Shown here piece after piece: positions 49,247 to 59,161 of a DNA stretch of 64,000 nucleotides. Location: assembly GCA_050944355.1 (NCBI GenBank), contig JBMNQX010000003.1, forward strand, positions 1 to 64,000, read 5' to 3'. Position 1 is the first letter of the stretch; each line of letters opens with the position of its first letter. Both the position numbers and the translations under genes were made by a program. This stretch comes from UBA4285 sp050944355. GTDB taxonomy: Bacteria > Bacillota > Clostridia > Lachnospirales > Lachnospiraceae. The notes below the pieces were generated by a model. That model had not been told where the DNA came from, did no database searches, and saw only the letters and a program-made list of their open reading frames with translations.

Positions 49247-51364
49247 ATGAAAATTGTAAAGGATCTTACACAAGATTCTGCATCTGACAGGAAGCTTTTT
49301 TACATGTGCAACGTGCGTCCGATTTTAAACACGGACGCACTTTTCGCTGATTCGACAGATGAGTATCGGAACCCGTCGGAGCCGCTCCCCGGCGACACAG
49401 TGACTCTGCGGTTCCGGACCGAAAGGCTCAACGCTGACAGAGTATTTGTCAGTCTGAACGGAAATGACACCGAGATGGAGCGGGTGGAATCGGACGAGAA
49501 TTTCGATTATTTTTCGACTTCATTCGATGTGACCGATGAGCACATCTACTATTATTTCCGCATTGTAACGGGGCGCACGGTCGTCTACTATAATCAGCTC
49601 GGACCGGACAGCAAGCTCAATCCGTATTACGATTTTCAGATCATGCCGGGCTTCACGACGCCGGACTGGGCGAAGGGCGCCGTGGTGTATCAGATTTTTA
49701 CCGACCGTTTCTGCAATGGCGATAAGAGCAATGATGTTCTCACGGATGAGTATTCGTATCTGGGAGAACACGTAAAACACATCGACGACTGGAATCAGTA
49801 CCCGTCGGCATCGGAGGGCGTTCGCGAATTTTACGGCGGCGATCTCCAGGGTGTGCTCGACAAGATGGACTATCTGCAGGATCTGGGCGTCGAGGCCATT
49901 TATTTCAACCCGCTGTTTGTATCCCCCAGCAACCACAAATATGATATTCAGGACTACGACTACATCGACCCGCATTTCGGAAAGATCATCGAGGACGAGG
50001 GCAGTCTGCTTGCGCCCGGCGATCAGGACAATACGCACGCGGCCCGCTATATCAACCGCGTGACCAATGCCGTCAATCTGGAAGCGGGCAACTCGCTGTT
50101 CCGTCATCTTGTGGAAGAGGCGCACCGCCGCGGCATGCGCGTCATCATCGACGGCGTGTTCAATCACTGCGGCTCGTTCAACCGCTGGATGGACCGCGAG
50201 CACATCTACAAGACCAGCCAGCATTCGCACACGGACGGCGCTTACGTCAGCAAAGACAGCCCGTATCACGATTTCTTCCAGTTCAACGCCGACACGTGGC
50301 CGGACAACAAGTCTTACGACGGATGGTGGGGCCACGATACGCTGCCGAAACTCAACTATGAGGCGAGCAGCCAGCTGGAGAGCATCGTGCTCGGCATCGC
50401 GGCCAAATGGGTTTCGCCGCCGTTTTCGGCGGACGGCTGGAGACTGGATGTGGCGGCTGACCTCGGCCACAGTCCTGAGTACAACCACTCGTTCTGGAAA
50501 AAATTCCGGCAGACCGTAAAACAGGCCAACCCGGAAGCCATCATCATCGCCGAGAATTACGGCGATTCCTATAACTGGCTGCAGGGCGACGAGTGGGACA
50601 CGGTCATGGACTACGACGCCTTCATGGAGCCGGTGACCTGGTTTCTGACGGGCATGCAGAAGCACTCGGACGAGTTCCGCAAGGATATGCTCGGCAATGC
50701 CGATTCTTTCTTTGATTCCATGCGCTACAACATGGCGAGACTCGGCGGCCAGGCGGCCCGCATCGCGATGAACGAGCTGAGCAATCACGACCACTCGCGC
50801 TTTCTCACGCGTACCAACCGCACGGTCGGGCGCCTGAATTACATGGGGAGTGAGGCGGCGTCAAAAGGCATCAACAAAGCCGTCATGATGGAGGCCGTCG
50901 TCATCCAGATGACCTGGCCCGGCATGCCCACGGTGTACTACGGCGACGAGGCCGGCGTGTGCGGCTGGACCGATCCGGACAACCGGCGCACTTATCCCTG
51001 GGGACACGAAGACAAGCTTCTCCTGAATTTTCACCGGGCAATCATCCGGCTGCACAAGACCTATCCGGTGCTGCGCAACGGTTCTCTGAAAAAACTCAAG
51101 GCCGAGTACAATCTGATCGCCTACGGGCGCTTCAACCGGAAAGATCAGATCATTGTCGTCGTCAACAACAGCGAAGACGAGCGCCGCGTCATTCTCCCGG
51201 TCTGGGAACTCGGTCTCACCGATGATGACGATGTGGAGCAGATCTTTGTCACCTATGACGGTGGTTTCTCGCAGGAGCCGCTCGGATACCGCATCCGGAA
51301 CGGCAGCCTGAATCTCGGCATGAGAAAGACATCCGCCATGATTCTCAGAAAGAAAGTATGGTAA
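49247..51364 (+). CDS. Alpha-glucosidase/neopullulanase-type glycoside hydrolase family 13
   Basis: A 705-residue cytosolic enzyme without a signal peptide, likely acting on maltodextrins or branched glucans. An N-terminal beta-sandwich of the CBM34/E-set type (about 45-125) precedes the GH13 barrel. The four conserved regions are seen: IDGVFNHCG, GWRLDVAADLGH (nucleophile Asp), IIIAENYGD (acid/base Glu) and ELSNHDHSRF. GVEAIYFNPLFVSPSNHKYD is a typical entry. A C-terminal beta domain ends the protein. The start ATG at 49247 is 9 bases after ftsH. Glycogen or maltodextrin turnover is a plausible role, given glgC-glgD elsewhere. Confidence 0.9.
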   Translation: MKIVKDLTQDSASDRKLFYMCNVRPILNTDALFADSTDEYRNPSEPLPGDTVTLRFRTERLNADRVFVSLNGNDTEMERVESDENFDYFSTSFDVTDEHIYYYFRIVTGRTVVYYNQLGPDSKLNPYYDFQIMPGFTTPDWAKGAVVYQIFTDRFCNGDKSNDVLTDEYSYLGEHVKHIDDWNQYPSASEGVREFYGGDLQGVLDKMDYLQDLGVEAIYFNPLFVSPSNHKYDIQDYDYIDPHFGKIIEDEGSLLAPGDQDNTHAARYINRVTNAVNLEAGNSLFRHLVEEAHRRGMRVIIDGVFNHCGSFNRWMDREHIYKTSQHSHTDGAYVSKDSPYHDFFQFNADTWPDNKSYDGWWGHDTLPKLNYEASSQLESIVLGIAAKWVSPPFSADGWRLDVAADLGHSPEYNHSFWKKFRQTVKQANPEAIIIAENYGDSYNWLQGDEWDTVMDYDAFMEPVTWFLTGMQKHSDEFRKDMLGNADSFFDSMRYNMARLGGQAARIAMNELSNHDHSRFLTRTNRTVGRLNYMGSEAASKGINKAVMMEAVVIQMTWPGMPTVYYGDEAGVCGWTDPDNRRTYPWGHEDKLLLNFHRAIIRLHKTYPVLRNGSLKKLKAEYNLIAYGRFNRKDQIIVVVNNSEDERRVILPVWELGLTDDDDVEQIFVTYDGGFSQEPLGYRIRNGSLNLGMRKTSAMILRKKVW

Positions 51365-52093
51365 ATGAACTTTCACGTACTGACGCTTTTTCCGCAGATG
51401 ATCACCGACGGTTTTCACACGAGCATTACCGGCCGAGCCATGGACGCGGGGCTGCTCAGTCTTGAGACCGTCGACATCCGCGATTTCTCAAATGACAAGC
51501 ACTTCAAGGTCGATGACTACACATACGGAGGCGGCGCCGGTCTCCTGATGAAGGCAGAACCGGTGTGCGCGGCCTATGACGATCTTGTGAGGCGCACGGG
51601 ACACAAAATGAAAACCATCTACCTGACTCCGCAGGGGAGTGTTTTCAATCAGGAAAAGGCGGCGCAGCTCGCCAAAGAAACGGATCTCTGCCTGCTGTGC
51701 GGACACTACGAGGGAATCGATGAGCGGGCGCTCGAAGAACTGGGGGCCGAATTCATCTCGGTCGGCGATTATGTTCTGACCGGCGGCGAACTTCCGGCGC
51801 TGATCGTCATGGACGCCGTCTCGCGGCTGGTTCCGGGCGTTTTGCACAACAACGAGTCCGCCGAGACGGAGAGTTTTGGGGACGGCCTGCTCGAATATCC
51901 CCAGTATACGCGCCCGGAGGAATTCCGGGGGCGCAGAGTGCCGGAAATTCTGCTGTCGGGCGATCACGGAAAAGTCGATGCGTGGCGCCACGAACAGAGC
52001 CTGCGGCGGACAGCCAGATACAGACCGGATCTTCTGGCAGCTTACCTGGCCGCTCATCCGGACGAGAAAGGACCGGAGGAACCGGACACATGA
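51365..52093 (+). CDS. trmD: tRNA (guanine37-N1)-methyltransferase TrmD
   Basis: A 242-residue SPOUT methyltransferase that makes m1G37 and so prevents +1 frameshifting. Marks: MNFHVLTLFPQMI, DDYTYGGGAGLLMKAEPV, LCGHYEGIDERALEEL and the knot GDYVLTGGELPALIVMDAVS. It usually neighbours rimM and rplS, which are absent here. The start follows the GH13 stop directly, and the next gene overlaps its stop as ATGA. Confidence 0.96.
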   Translation: MNFHVLTLFPQMITDGFHTSITGRAMDAGLLSLETVDIRDFSNDKHFKVDDYTYGGGAGLLMKAEPVCAAYDDLVRRTGHKMKTIYLTPQGSVFNQEKAAQLAKETDLCLLCGHYEGIDERALEELGAEFISVGDYVLTGGELPALIVMDAVSRLVPGVLHNNESAETESFGDGLLEYPQYTRPEEFRGRRVPEILLSGDHGKVDAWRHEQSLRRTARYRPDLLAAYLAAHPDEKGPEEPDT

Positions 52094-53097
52094 GACTCGG
52101 AAAACTGGCGGAAGGCCCCAGACTGCGGGCCGTGAAAAAAATTTTTGAAAACAACAGTGTTCCGGAACCGGCGCTTTTGTCCGGCGTCAGGACAGACGCG
52201 GCGGTGGCGGAAATTCCGGGATTCCCCGGCAAATGCCTTCTTCAGGCCCAGGGAGCGGACCCGGACGCTCTGATGGAAGCGTGCAATCTCGTGTATGCGG
52301 GCGGCGGTGTTCCGGAATGCGCCGAAATCACGATTTTCCTTCCACCGCAGATGACAGAGCAGGAACTCAAAAAAATCACAAGGAGCCTTGAACAGGAAGC
52401 CGGACGTCTGAACGTGCGCGTCACAGGCGTAGACGCGAGAGTCCGCGCAGGGTTGACAAATGTTTGCATAACCGCTACAGTGACAGCAATCGGTGATTTT
52501 GGTATTGTCGGAAAGCTCACCACTCCAAAGGCGGGTCAGGCGCTTGTCGTGACGGGATACGCGGGTCAGGCGGGAATCCGAAGCGTTTTCCCTTATCTTC
52601 CGGATGATATCCGAAAGAGATTCCGCCCGGACTTTCTGGACAGAGCTTTCGGAAAAGAAAGCGACACGAGTGCGGCCGCGGCGGCCGGGGTGTGCCGTGA
52701 GGCGCTGAAAGACGGAACATTTGCCATCAGTGCGGTGCATGCGGCCGGTGAGGGAGGCATTTTCGCGGCGCTCTGGGAGATGACGGCAGGCAGCGGCGTC
52801 GGTTTCACGGCGGACGTTCACAAAATTCCGGTGCGTCAGGAGGCTGTTGAAATCGCACAGCTCTTGGGGTTAAACCCGTATGAGATTCATTCGGGCGGAA
52901 GTCTTCTGATTGCGGCGGATGACGGCGAGGGCCTGGTACAGAAAATCCGCGGGGCGGGCGTGCCGGCCGAAACACTGGGAAGTTTTACGGACAGCAACAG
53001 CAAAATCCTGAACAATCGCGGGCGGATCCGGTTTCTTGACAAGCCACAGGAGGATCTGAGCGTCGATTTCCGGTACAGGCTGAGAGGAGAAGAATAA
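52090..53097 (+). CDS. AIR-synthase-related / HypE-like protein
   Basis: A 335-residue protein with the two-domain fold of the PurM/HypE/SelD/ThiL superfamily. The C-terminal domain is recognisable from GVGFTADVHKIPVRQEAVEI and NPYEIHSGGSLLIAADDGE. The N-terminal part has ATVTAIGDFGIVGKLTTPKA and VVTGYAGQAG. HypE makes the CN ligand of NiFe hydrogenases, but no hyp genes are near and the C-terminal Cys of HypE is not present, so another activity is likely. The ATG at 52090 overlaps the trmD stop. A longer in-frame reading inside trmD is not credible. An Lrp regulator starts right after its stop. Confidence 0.82.
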   Translation: MRLGKLAEGPRLRAVKKIFENNSVPEPALLSGVRTDAAVAEIPGFPGKCLLQAQGADPDALMEACNLVYAGGGVPECAEITIFLPPQMTEQELKKITRSLEQEAGRLNVRVTGVDARVRAGLTNVCITATVTAIGDFGIVGKLTTPKAGQALVVTGYAGQAGIRSVFPYLPDDIRKRFRPDFLDRAFGKESDTSAAAAAGVCREALKDGTFAISAVHAAGEGGIFAALWEMTAGSGVGFTADVHKIPVRQEAVEIAQLLGLNPYEIHSGGSLLIAADDGEGLVQKIRGAGVPAETLGSFTDSNSKILNNRGRIRFLDKPQEDLSVDFRYRLRGEE

Positions 53098-53586
53098 ATG
53101 GAATTAAGAGAACAGATTCTCAGAGATATTGAGAAGGATGCCCGCGTCGATCTGCATGAACTGGCTATCCGGCTCGGTGTCGAAGAAGCAGAGGTCGCCA
53201 ACGAGATCGCGGATATGGAGAAGGAACATATCATCTGCGGTTACAACACACTGATCAACTGGGACAACACGAGTCTTGAAAAAGTCACGGCGCTGATCGA
53301 GGTGCAGGTTCAGCCGCAGAGAGGGCTGGGATTCGACGCGATCGCAGAGAGACTTTACAAGTACAGTGAGATCAAAGCGGTGTATCTGATGAGCGGCGGT
53401 TTTGACTTTACCGTCATCATTGAGGGCAAGTCCATGAAGTCTATCGCCCAGTTCGTGGCGACGAAGCTCTCCACACTGGACTCGATCCGCAGCTGCGCCA
53501 CGCACTTTGTGCTGAAAAAGTATAAGGATTACGGCGTCATATTTGACGAAATCCACAAGGACGAAAGGGAGAAGATTACGCCATGA
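53098..53586 (+). CDS. Lrp/AsnC family transcriptional regulator
   Basis: A 162-residue feast/famine regulator. An N-terminal winged helix-turn-helix (about 1-60, DARVDLHELAIRLGVEEAEV) and a RAM ligand-binding domain (about 65-150, with YLMSGGFDFTVIIEG) are clear. Such proteins sense amino acids. It overlaps the downstream aminotransferase by 4 bases, so it probably controls that gene; the effector is unknown. ATG at 53098 behind GGAGAAGAATAA. Confidence 0.93.
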   Translation: MELREQILRDIEKDARVDLHELAIRLGVEEAEVANEIADMEKEHIICGYNTLINWDNTSLEKVTALIEVQVQPQRGLGFDAIAERLYKYSEIKAVYLMSGGFDFTVIIEGKSMKSIAQFVATKLSTLDSIRSCATHFVLKKYKDYGVIFDEIHKDEREKITP

Positions 53587-54743
53587 GACCGATGACTTCC
53601 GAAAAAATCCGGGCTCTGCAGCCTTCCGGGATCCGGAAATTCTTCGACATCGTTCACGAGATGCCGGATGCGATTTCCCTGGGCGTGGGCGAACCGGATT
53701 TTGATACGCCGTGGAACATCCGCGAGGAGGGCATTTACTCGCTGGAGCGCGGCCGCACGTTTTATACGTCAAATGCGGGCCTGATGCCGCTTCGCGAAGA
53801 AATTTCGCGCTATCTGGAGAGGAACCAGGGCCTGAAGTACAATCCGAAAAGTCAGGTGCTGGTCACTGTCGGCGGCAGCGAGGCCATCGACATCGCGATG
53901 CGCTGCATTGTCAATCCGGGCGATGAGGTTCTGATTCCGGAGCCGAGCTATGTTTCTTACCGGCCCTGCGCGATCATGGCCGACGCGACTCCTGTGACCA
54001 TCAACCTGCAGGAATCCAATGGGTTCAAGCTCACGGCTGAGCAGCTTGAGGCGGCCATCACCGACCGGTCCCGCATTCTCGTGATGCCGTTCCCGAACAA
54101 TCCGACGGGATCGATCATGACGAGAGAGGAGCTCGAGCCGCTTGTTCCGATCATCATCAAACACGATCTGATTGTGATCTCCGACGAGATTTACAGCGCT
54201 CTCACATACAGTGGAAAGCACGTGTCGATCGCAGAACTCCCGGGCATGCAGGAGCGCACGATTCTCATCGGCGGTTTTTCGAAAGCATTTGCCATGACGG
54301 GCTGGAGACTCGGATATGCGTGCGGGCCCGAGGAGATCATCGCGCAGATGACGAAGCTGCATCAGTTCACCATCATGTGCGCGCCGACGACGAGCCAGTA
54401 CGCGGCGGTTGAGGCGCTTGCCAACTCGCAGCCCGAGGTGGACCGGATGGTCGCGTCATACAACGAGAGACGGCGGTTTTTGCTGCACGAATTCAAGCGG
54501 ATGGGAATCGAGTGCTTTGAGCCTTTCGGCGCGTTTTATGTATTTCCGTCGATCCGCAAGTTCGGCATGACGAGCGACGAGTTTGCGACGCGGCTCCTGA
54601 AAGAGCAGAAGCTGGCGGTTGTCCCGGGCACGGCGTTCGGCGCCTGCGGCGAAGGCAATATCCGGATTTCCTATGCATACTCTATTGATGATTTGAAAAT
54701 AGGCCTCTCCCGGATTGAAGCCTTTATTCAGTCTCTGCAGTGA
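53583..54743 (+). CDS. PLP-dependent aminotransferase, class I/II
   Basis: A 386-residue aminotransferase of the aspartate aminotransferase superfamily (type I fold). The PLP Lys lies in GGFSKAFAMTGWRLGY, with SLGVGEPDFDTPW near the N terminus, PNNPTGSIM, SDEIYSALTY and RISYAYS near the end supporting the fold. It resembles proteins annotated as aromatic or broad-range aminotransferases in Clostridia; the substrate is not known. The ATGA overlap with the Lrp gene suggests a self-contained regulator-enzyme pair. Confidence 0.92.
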   Translation: MRPMTSEKIRALQPSGIRKFFDIVHEMPDAISLGVGEPDFDTPWNIREEGIYSLERGRTFYTSNAGLMPLREEISRYLERNQGLKYNPKSQVLVTVGGSEAIDIAMRCIVNPGDEVLIPEPSYVSYRPCAIMADATPVTINLQESNGFKLTAEQLEAAITDRSRILVMPFPNNPTGSIMTREELEPLVPIIIKHDLIVISDEIYSALTYSGKHVSIAELPGMQERTILIGGFSKAFAMTGWRLGYACGPEEIIAQMTKLHQFTIMCAPTTSQYAAVEALANSQPEVDRMVASYNERRRFLLHEFKRMGIECFEPFGAFYVFPSIRKFGMTSDEFATRLLKEQKLAVVPGTAFGACGEGNIRISYAYSIDDLKIGLSRIEAFIQSLQ

Positions 54744-54756
54744 GGAGTGTATGGAA

Positions 54757-55815
54757 ATGGATCGGTTTAAGACAGCGGCACCCGTACTGATCGTGTGTGC
54801 CGTTGTGCTGCTGGCAGTTCTGTTCAGCTCGGTGGGCCGGGGTGACAATGAGCTTCCGCCGCCATCGACAACGGAGACCGAGAGCAGTGAAGCGCAGGAG
54901 TCGGGAGAATTTCAGGTGGACGAGACCATCTCCAAGGCCAGTCCCGAGGAAGCGTATGTTCAGATCGATGACATGGTTTTTCAGCTGGGGTATCAGGAAC
55001 TCCTCTCGGATGCCGTAGAAGAAATCGAAGCGTCCGGACGCTACACGATAGAAGGCTACGATGCTGACGCGAAAGGACACAGCGCGGAAATCACGGTGAG
55101 CCGCGACGGGACGGTGCTTTTCACCCTGAGGGCCAGCAGTATAAAAGAATACGCGGATGATTCCAGCGTGTCGTACGCGGCGGCGTTGTTTGCGAATGAC
55201 TCGGAAAAGAACATGGTTCTGACGGGAATCACCATCACAGACGCGGGGAAGGAATATGCCTGGATTTTCTCCGGGACGCGGTATGACGGAAGCGGCCTGA
55301 GAAAGGAAGAATTTCTGACCCGCTTCGGATCGTATTCCTCTGACGAGTATGTCTACCCGTCTCTGGTGCAGAGCGAGACAGATTCTGCCGATGTATCGGA
55401 ATATGTCCTGAGCGTCGAGGTCAACGCTCCGAAACAGGAAGTGCTCCCTTCCCGGGTCCTCACACAGATTCGCAGTCTGAGGACGCTTCAGTACACATTT
55501 GTGTTTGACAACAGAACGCAGGAATGCACTTCGATTACGATTCAAAACACGGTCGACGCCGATGAAGTCATGGCGTACTGGGATTACCGGGCGGAAGAAA
55601 GTGCAAGACAGACGGGCACGACGTCATCTTCCGAATCGTCTTCCGCTGAGGACGGTGAAATCGCGGACGAGCCGGCGGAAGAGACGACAGAAGGAGAGGA
55701 TGCAGCGGCGGAAGACGAGGCTGCCGCAGACAGCACAGACAGCGGGGAAGAAACCGCTGAGGTCTCCGCACAGGAGACCCCGGAAACAGAAGAACTTTCA
55801 GCGGACGGAACGTAG
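54757..55815 (+). CDS. Exported acidic protein of unknown function
   Basis: A 352-residue protein with an N-terminal membrane anchor (about 6-26), a Ser/Thr/Glu linker, a folded extracytoplasmic part (about 60-275) and an acidic low-complexity C terminus rich in Glu, Ala, Ser and Thr (about 285-352). I do not recognise a family. The ATG at 54757 is preferred because GAGGAG is 9 bases away; the ATG at 54751 would be only 3 bases from it. It follows the aminotransferase by 13 bases and ends 3 bases from the convergent response regulator gene, with no terminator between. Confidence 0.75.
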   Translation: MDRFKTAAPVLIVCAVVLLAVLFSSVGRGDNELPPPSTTETESSEAQESGEFQVDETISKASPEEAYVQIDDMVFQLGYQELLSDAVEEIEASGRYTIEGYDADAKGHSAEITVSRDGTVLFTLRASSIKEYADDSSVSYAAALFANDSEKNMVLTGITITDAGKEYAWIFSGTRYDGSGLRKEEFLTRFGSYSSDEYVYPSLVQSETDSADVSEYVLSVEVNAPKQEVLPSRVLTQIRSLRTLQYTFVFDNRTQECTSITIQNTVDADEVMAYWDYRAEESARQTGTTSSSESSSAEDGEIADEPAEETTEGEDAAAEDEAAADSTDSGEETAEVSAQETPETEELSADGT

Positions 55816-55818
55816 GAA

Positions 55819-56538
55819 TCAGATGGTTTCCGTCAGCTCAAACTTATAGCCGACGCCCCATACGGTCTGAATGGACCAGTTGGGGCCGCCGGTTATTTTT
55901 TTCCGGATTTTCCGGATGTGAGTGTCAATCGTGCGGTAATCGCCGGCAAATTCGCGCCCCCAGACCTGATCGAGCAGCTGCTCGCGGCTGAACACCTGAT
56001 TCGGGTGCGAGGCCAGAAAATAGAGGAGTTCAATTTCGCGCGGTGAAAGATCCACCGGCCTGCCTTGAAATGACACCTGATAATTCTCGAGATTGATGGC
56101 AAGGTCCGGGATATTCACGGTCTTTGCGGCCGCGCCCTCAGCCGTGTCTTCCGGTGTGTAGCCGGCAAGACGGCGCAGAATCACCGTAACTCTCGCCACC
56201 ATCTCACGCGTGTCAAATGGTTTGGTGAGATAATCGTCGGCTCCCGCCGCAAAGGCCGCAAGCTTGTCCCTGATATCACTCCGGGTCGTGATCACGAGAA
56301 TCGGCACCTGTGATTTCAGGCGGATCCGGCGGATCAGCTGTACGCCGTCTATGTCCGGCAGAGTGAGCTCCAGCGTGATCAGATCCGGCTCTGTGTCCTG
56401 AAGGCAGCGCATGACGTCCGCGCCGCTTTTCACGGCCTCGGCTGTAAAGCCTTCCCGTGTCAGGGAAGATAAAATCAGAGAAGACATGCCGCTGTCGCTC
56501 TCTGCGACCAGAATATGTGGAATTGTACTACTTTCCAA
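55819..56538 (-). CDS. OmpR-family response regulator with Glu at the phosphorylation position
   Basis: A 239-residue DNA-binding regulator: a receiver domain (about 8-120) and a winged-helix output domain (about 145-235, LSPREIELLYFLASHPNQVF, YRTIDTHIRKIRKKI). The phosphoacceptor is changed: LITLELTLPDIDG has Glu57 where Asp is expected, and the acidic pair is Glu13-Ser14 instead of Asp-Asp. Thr84 and Lys106 remain. Such a receiver is unlikely to be phosphorylated normally, and the Glu may mimic the active state. No histidine kinase gene is adjacent. The start is TTG at 56538 with AAAGGAG before it. Confidence 0.88.
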   Translation of the reverse strand: MESSTIPHILVAESDSGMSSLILSSLTREGFTAEAVKSGADVMRCLQDTEPDLITLELTLPDIDGVQLIRRIRLKSQVPILVITTRSDIRDKLAAFAAGADDYLTKPFDTREMVARVTVILRRLAGYTPEDTAEGAAAKTVNIPDLAINLENYQVSFQGRPVDLSPREIELLYFLASHPNQVFSREQLLDQVWGREFAGDYRTIDTHIRKIRKKITGGPNWSIQTVWGVGYKFELTETI

Positions 56539-56639
56539 CGGATGCTCCTTTCAACAAACGTGTGAACGGCGCTTTGAGGCGCAGTGCCTGCGCGGCGCCT
56601 GAAGATATGGCGGTTTCTTTGAACGGCTGAAAGTCAGAA

Positions 56640-59042
56640 TCAGAGACTTACGATCGTCACGCCGGCGTCGCCTTCGCCCGGCTTTCCGATCCGGTAGCCG
56701 CGGATATATCCGAGCCCGTCGAGCCAGTTCCAGATGCCGGCCCGGAGAGCTCCGGTTCCTTTTCCGTGTACGATGCGGACTTCGCGCAGCCCGGCCAGAC
56801 TTGCGCTGTCCAGGTATTTCGAAAGCCTGCTGACGGCCTCGTCGACGGTCATGCCGATGACATTTATCTCAGACGGAACGTTCTGAGACGCCTCCATGCG
56901 CAGGGCGCCTGTGTGCACCGCGGATTCACGGTGCTTGCGCAGAAGCTCTTCGTAGCGGTCTTTCGGCTTCTTTTCCTGGACCTGCGGCGCTTTGTAATTC
57001 TCAACCATGGCCACTTCCTTCACCGGAACTGTCATGGTCATCGAGCCGATCAGAACTTTCAGCCTTCCTTTCTTGTCCGGAGCCTGTGTGACATCGCCCT
57101 CAAGGCCGGAGGAGAGAACGCGCACATGGACACCCGGCTTGTAGTCCGACGCCGGATGTTTGCGGATCTGTTCGGCCGATTCTTCTGTCTCGGGCTTCTT
57201 GTACTTCTCGTTTTTCTTCAGTTTTTCGCGCAGGCCCTGGCGCGTCTTTTCCATCTCGCGCACATCGGCCCCGTGCCTGTTCAGCTCGCGGATCGACTCG
57301 TCCGCATAGGCCTTGGCGTCCGCCAGAATCTTCTCGGCGTTTTCGTTGGCCCGGCGCAGAATTTTGTCTTTCCGCCGCGCGATGGCCTCGCGCTGTTTTG
57401 TCAGCTCTTCCTGGAGTTTTTCGGCCTCGGCTTTGTAGCGGGCCGCTTCTTCGTGTTCTTTTTCGACCTGACTGCGCGTCTTTTCGAGATCCGACAGCAG
57501 GTCCTCGAAACGCACCTGGTCGTCGGAAAGCCGCCGCTTCGCGTCGTCGAGGATCTCGTCCGGAAGGCCGAGCTTTTTCGAGATGGCAAATGCGTTGCTC
57601 TTCCCGGGAATGCCGATCAGAAGACGGTATGTCGGCGCCAGAGTTTCGACGTCAAATTCACAGCAGGCGTTCGTGATGTCGGGCTCTGAGAGCGCATACG
57701 CCTTGAGCTCGCTGTAGTGAGTCGTCGCGATCGTCTCAATGCCTCTTTCGTGGAGTTTCGCGAGAATGGACATGGCGAGCGCCGCGCCCTCGGTCGGATC
57801 GGTTCCCGCACCGATCTCGTCGAAAAGAATCAGACAGTGAGAGTCAGCAGCCCTGAGGATGCTGATCGTATTTGTCATGTGGGCGGAAAATGTACTCAGG
57901 TTCTGTTCGATGCTCTGCTCGTCGCCGATATCGGCGTAGATTTCCCGGTATACCGCGATCGTGGAGTGGTCGCCGGCCGGAATCAGCAGGCCGGACTGAG
58001 CCATCAGAGTCAGCAGGCCGACTGTCTTCAGCGTCACCGTCTTGCCGCCGGTGTTCGGGCCGGTGATGACAAGCTGGTGGAAATCCGTTCCCATGCGGAT
58101 GTCGATCGGGACGACGCGCTTCGGGTCGATCAGCGGATGCCTGCCTTTGCGGATGTCGAAAATTCCCTCGTCGTTCAGGGCCGGGGCACTCGCTTTCATG
58201 GAGCGCGCCAGAGCGCCCTTGGCAAATATGAGATCCAGCCGCGTCAGAATCGTGTAGTCCTCTTCGAGAATGTCCGTGTACTGCGCGCATTCCTCCGAGA
58301 GAGACTTCAGAATCACGGCGATTTCCTTTTCCTGTTCCATCGCGTTGGTCTTCAGGTCGTTGTCAAAGCGCACGACGGCCTCCGGTTCGATGAAAAGGGT
58401 GGAGCCGGACGCGGACTGGTCGTGGATCATGCCCGGAACCCTCGAGCGGTACTCTGCCTTGACGGGCAGACAGTAGCGGCCCTGGCGCGTCGTGATGACC
58501 GCGTCCTGCAGGCAGCCGCGCAGGGATCCCGTGAGCATGCGCGTGAGTTCACTGTGAATTTTTTCGTTGATGCGGTCCTGCTCGCGGCGCAGACTGCGCA
58601 GTTTCGGGCTGGCGCTGTCAGCCACCTCGTCCTCGGAGACGATGGCGCGCGTGATGCTGGTACGCAGCGGCTCCAGATCGTCGAGGACGCTCAGCAGTCC
58701 GTACAGAGAGTCGGTTTCTTCCTCATAATAGTTTCTGACGTGTCCGGCACATGCGAGCAGCTCCGCGATTTTAAGCAGCTCTCCGCAGCCGAGCGGCGCA
58801 TCCGCCTTCAGGCGCCGGAGAGAGCCACGGATGTCCGTGACGCCCTCAAACGATACTTTCCCTTTGGCGAAAATGCGGCGGAGCGCATCGTCGGTTTCCT
58901 TCTGAAGAGCCCGGATCTGCCCGAGATCCGTCAGAGGCGTCAAGGCCCTGGCTGCGGCCTTGCCCGGCTCGGAATCGGCGAAAGACGCCAGCTTTTCTGT
59001 TATCTTTTCGTATTCGAGTGTATGCAGTACTTTTTTGTTCAT
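56640..59042 (-). CDS. mutS2: MutS2 family ATPase/nuclease
   Basis: An 800-residue MutS2. In Firmicutes it suppresses recombination or rescues collided ribosomes. Walker A GPNTGGKTVTLK lies at about 327-338, ILFDEIGAGTDPTEGAAL is the Walker B region, and a long coiled coil (about 505-640) leads to a C-terminal Smr domain with INVIGMTVDEAV and VRIVHGKGTGALR. Size is normal (about 780-800). Start ATG at 59042. The promoter was not found with confidence. It is divergent from yhaM. Confidence 0.96.
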   Translation of the reverse strand: MNKKVLHTLEYEKITEKLASFADSEPGKAAARALTPLTDLGQIRALQKETDDALRRIFAKGKVSFEGVTDIRGSLRRLKADAPLGCGELLKIAELLACAGHVRNYYEEETDSLYGLLSVLDDLEPLRTSITRAIVSEDEVADSASPKLRSLRREQDRINEKIHSELTRMLTGSLRGCLQDAVITTRQGRYCLPVKAEYRSRVPGMIHDQSASGSTLFIEPEAVVRFDNDLKTNAMEQEKEIAVILKSLSEECAQYTDILEEDYTILTRLDLIFAKGALARSMKASAPALNDEGIFDIRKGRHPLIDPKRVVPIDIRMGTDFHQLVITGPNTGGKTVTLKTVGLLTLMAQSGLLIPAGDHSTIAVYREIYADIGDEQSIEQNLSTFSAHMTNTISILRAADSHCLILFDEIGAGTDPTEGAALAMSILAKLHERGIETIATTHYSELKAYALSEPDITNACCEFDVETLAPTYRLLIGIPGKSNAFAISKKLGLPDEILDDAKRRLSDDQVRFEDLLSDLEKTRSQVEKEHEEAARYKAEAEKLQEELTKQREAIARRKDKILRRANENAEKILADAKAYADESIRELNRHGADVREMEKTRQGLREKLKKNEKYKKPETEESAEQIRKHPASDYKPGVHVRVLSSGLEGDVTQAPDKKGRLKVLIGSMTMTVPVKEVAMVENYKAPQVQEKKPKDRYEELLRKHRESAVHTGALRMEASQNVPSEINVIGMTVDEAVSRLSKYLDSASLAGLREVRIVHGKGTGALRAGIWNWLDGLGYIRGYRIGKPGEGDAGVTIVSL

Positions 59043-59161
59043 GTCCTAATAATTCCTGCCCGCACAGGGCAAATTCAAACCCGCGTAAACACTGTAATCA
59101 TAACAAAAGAAACAAGAAATTTCAGCTGTTCACCGAGGAAAATGTAAAGATGCGGAGGGTA

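Noticed and set aside
57717..59147. 476-codon open frame on the plus strand
   Set aside because: Antisense to mutS2, whose own motifs are complete; the frame has no recognisable domain or start signal.
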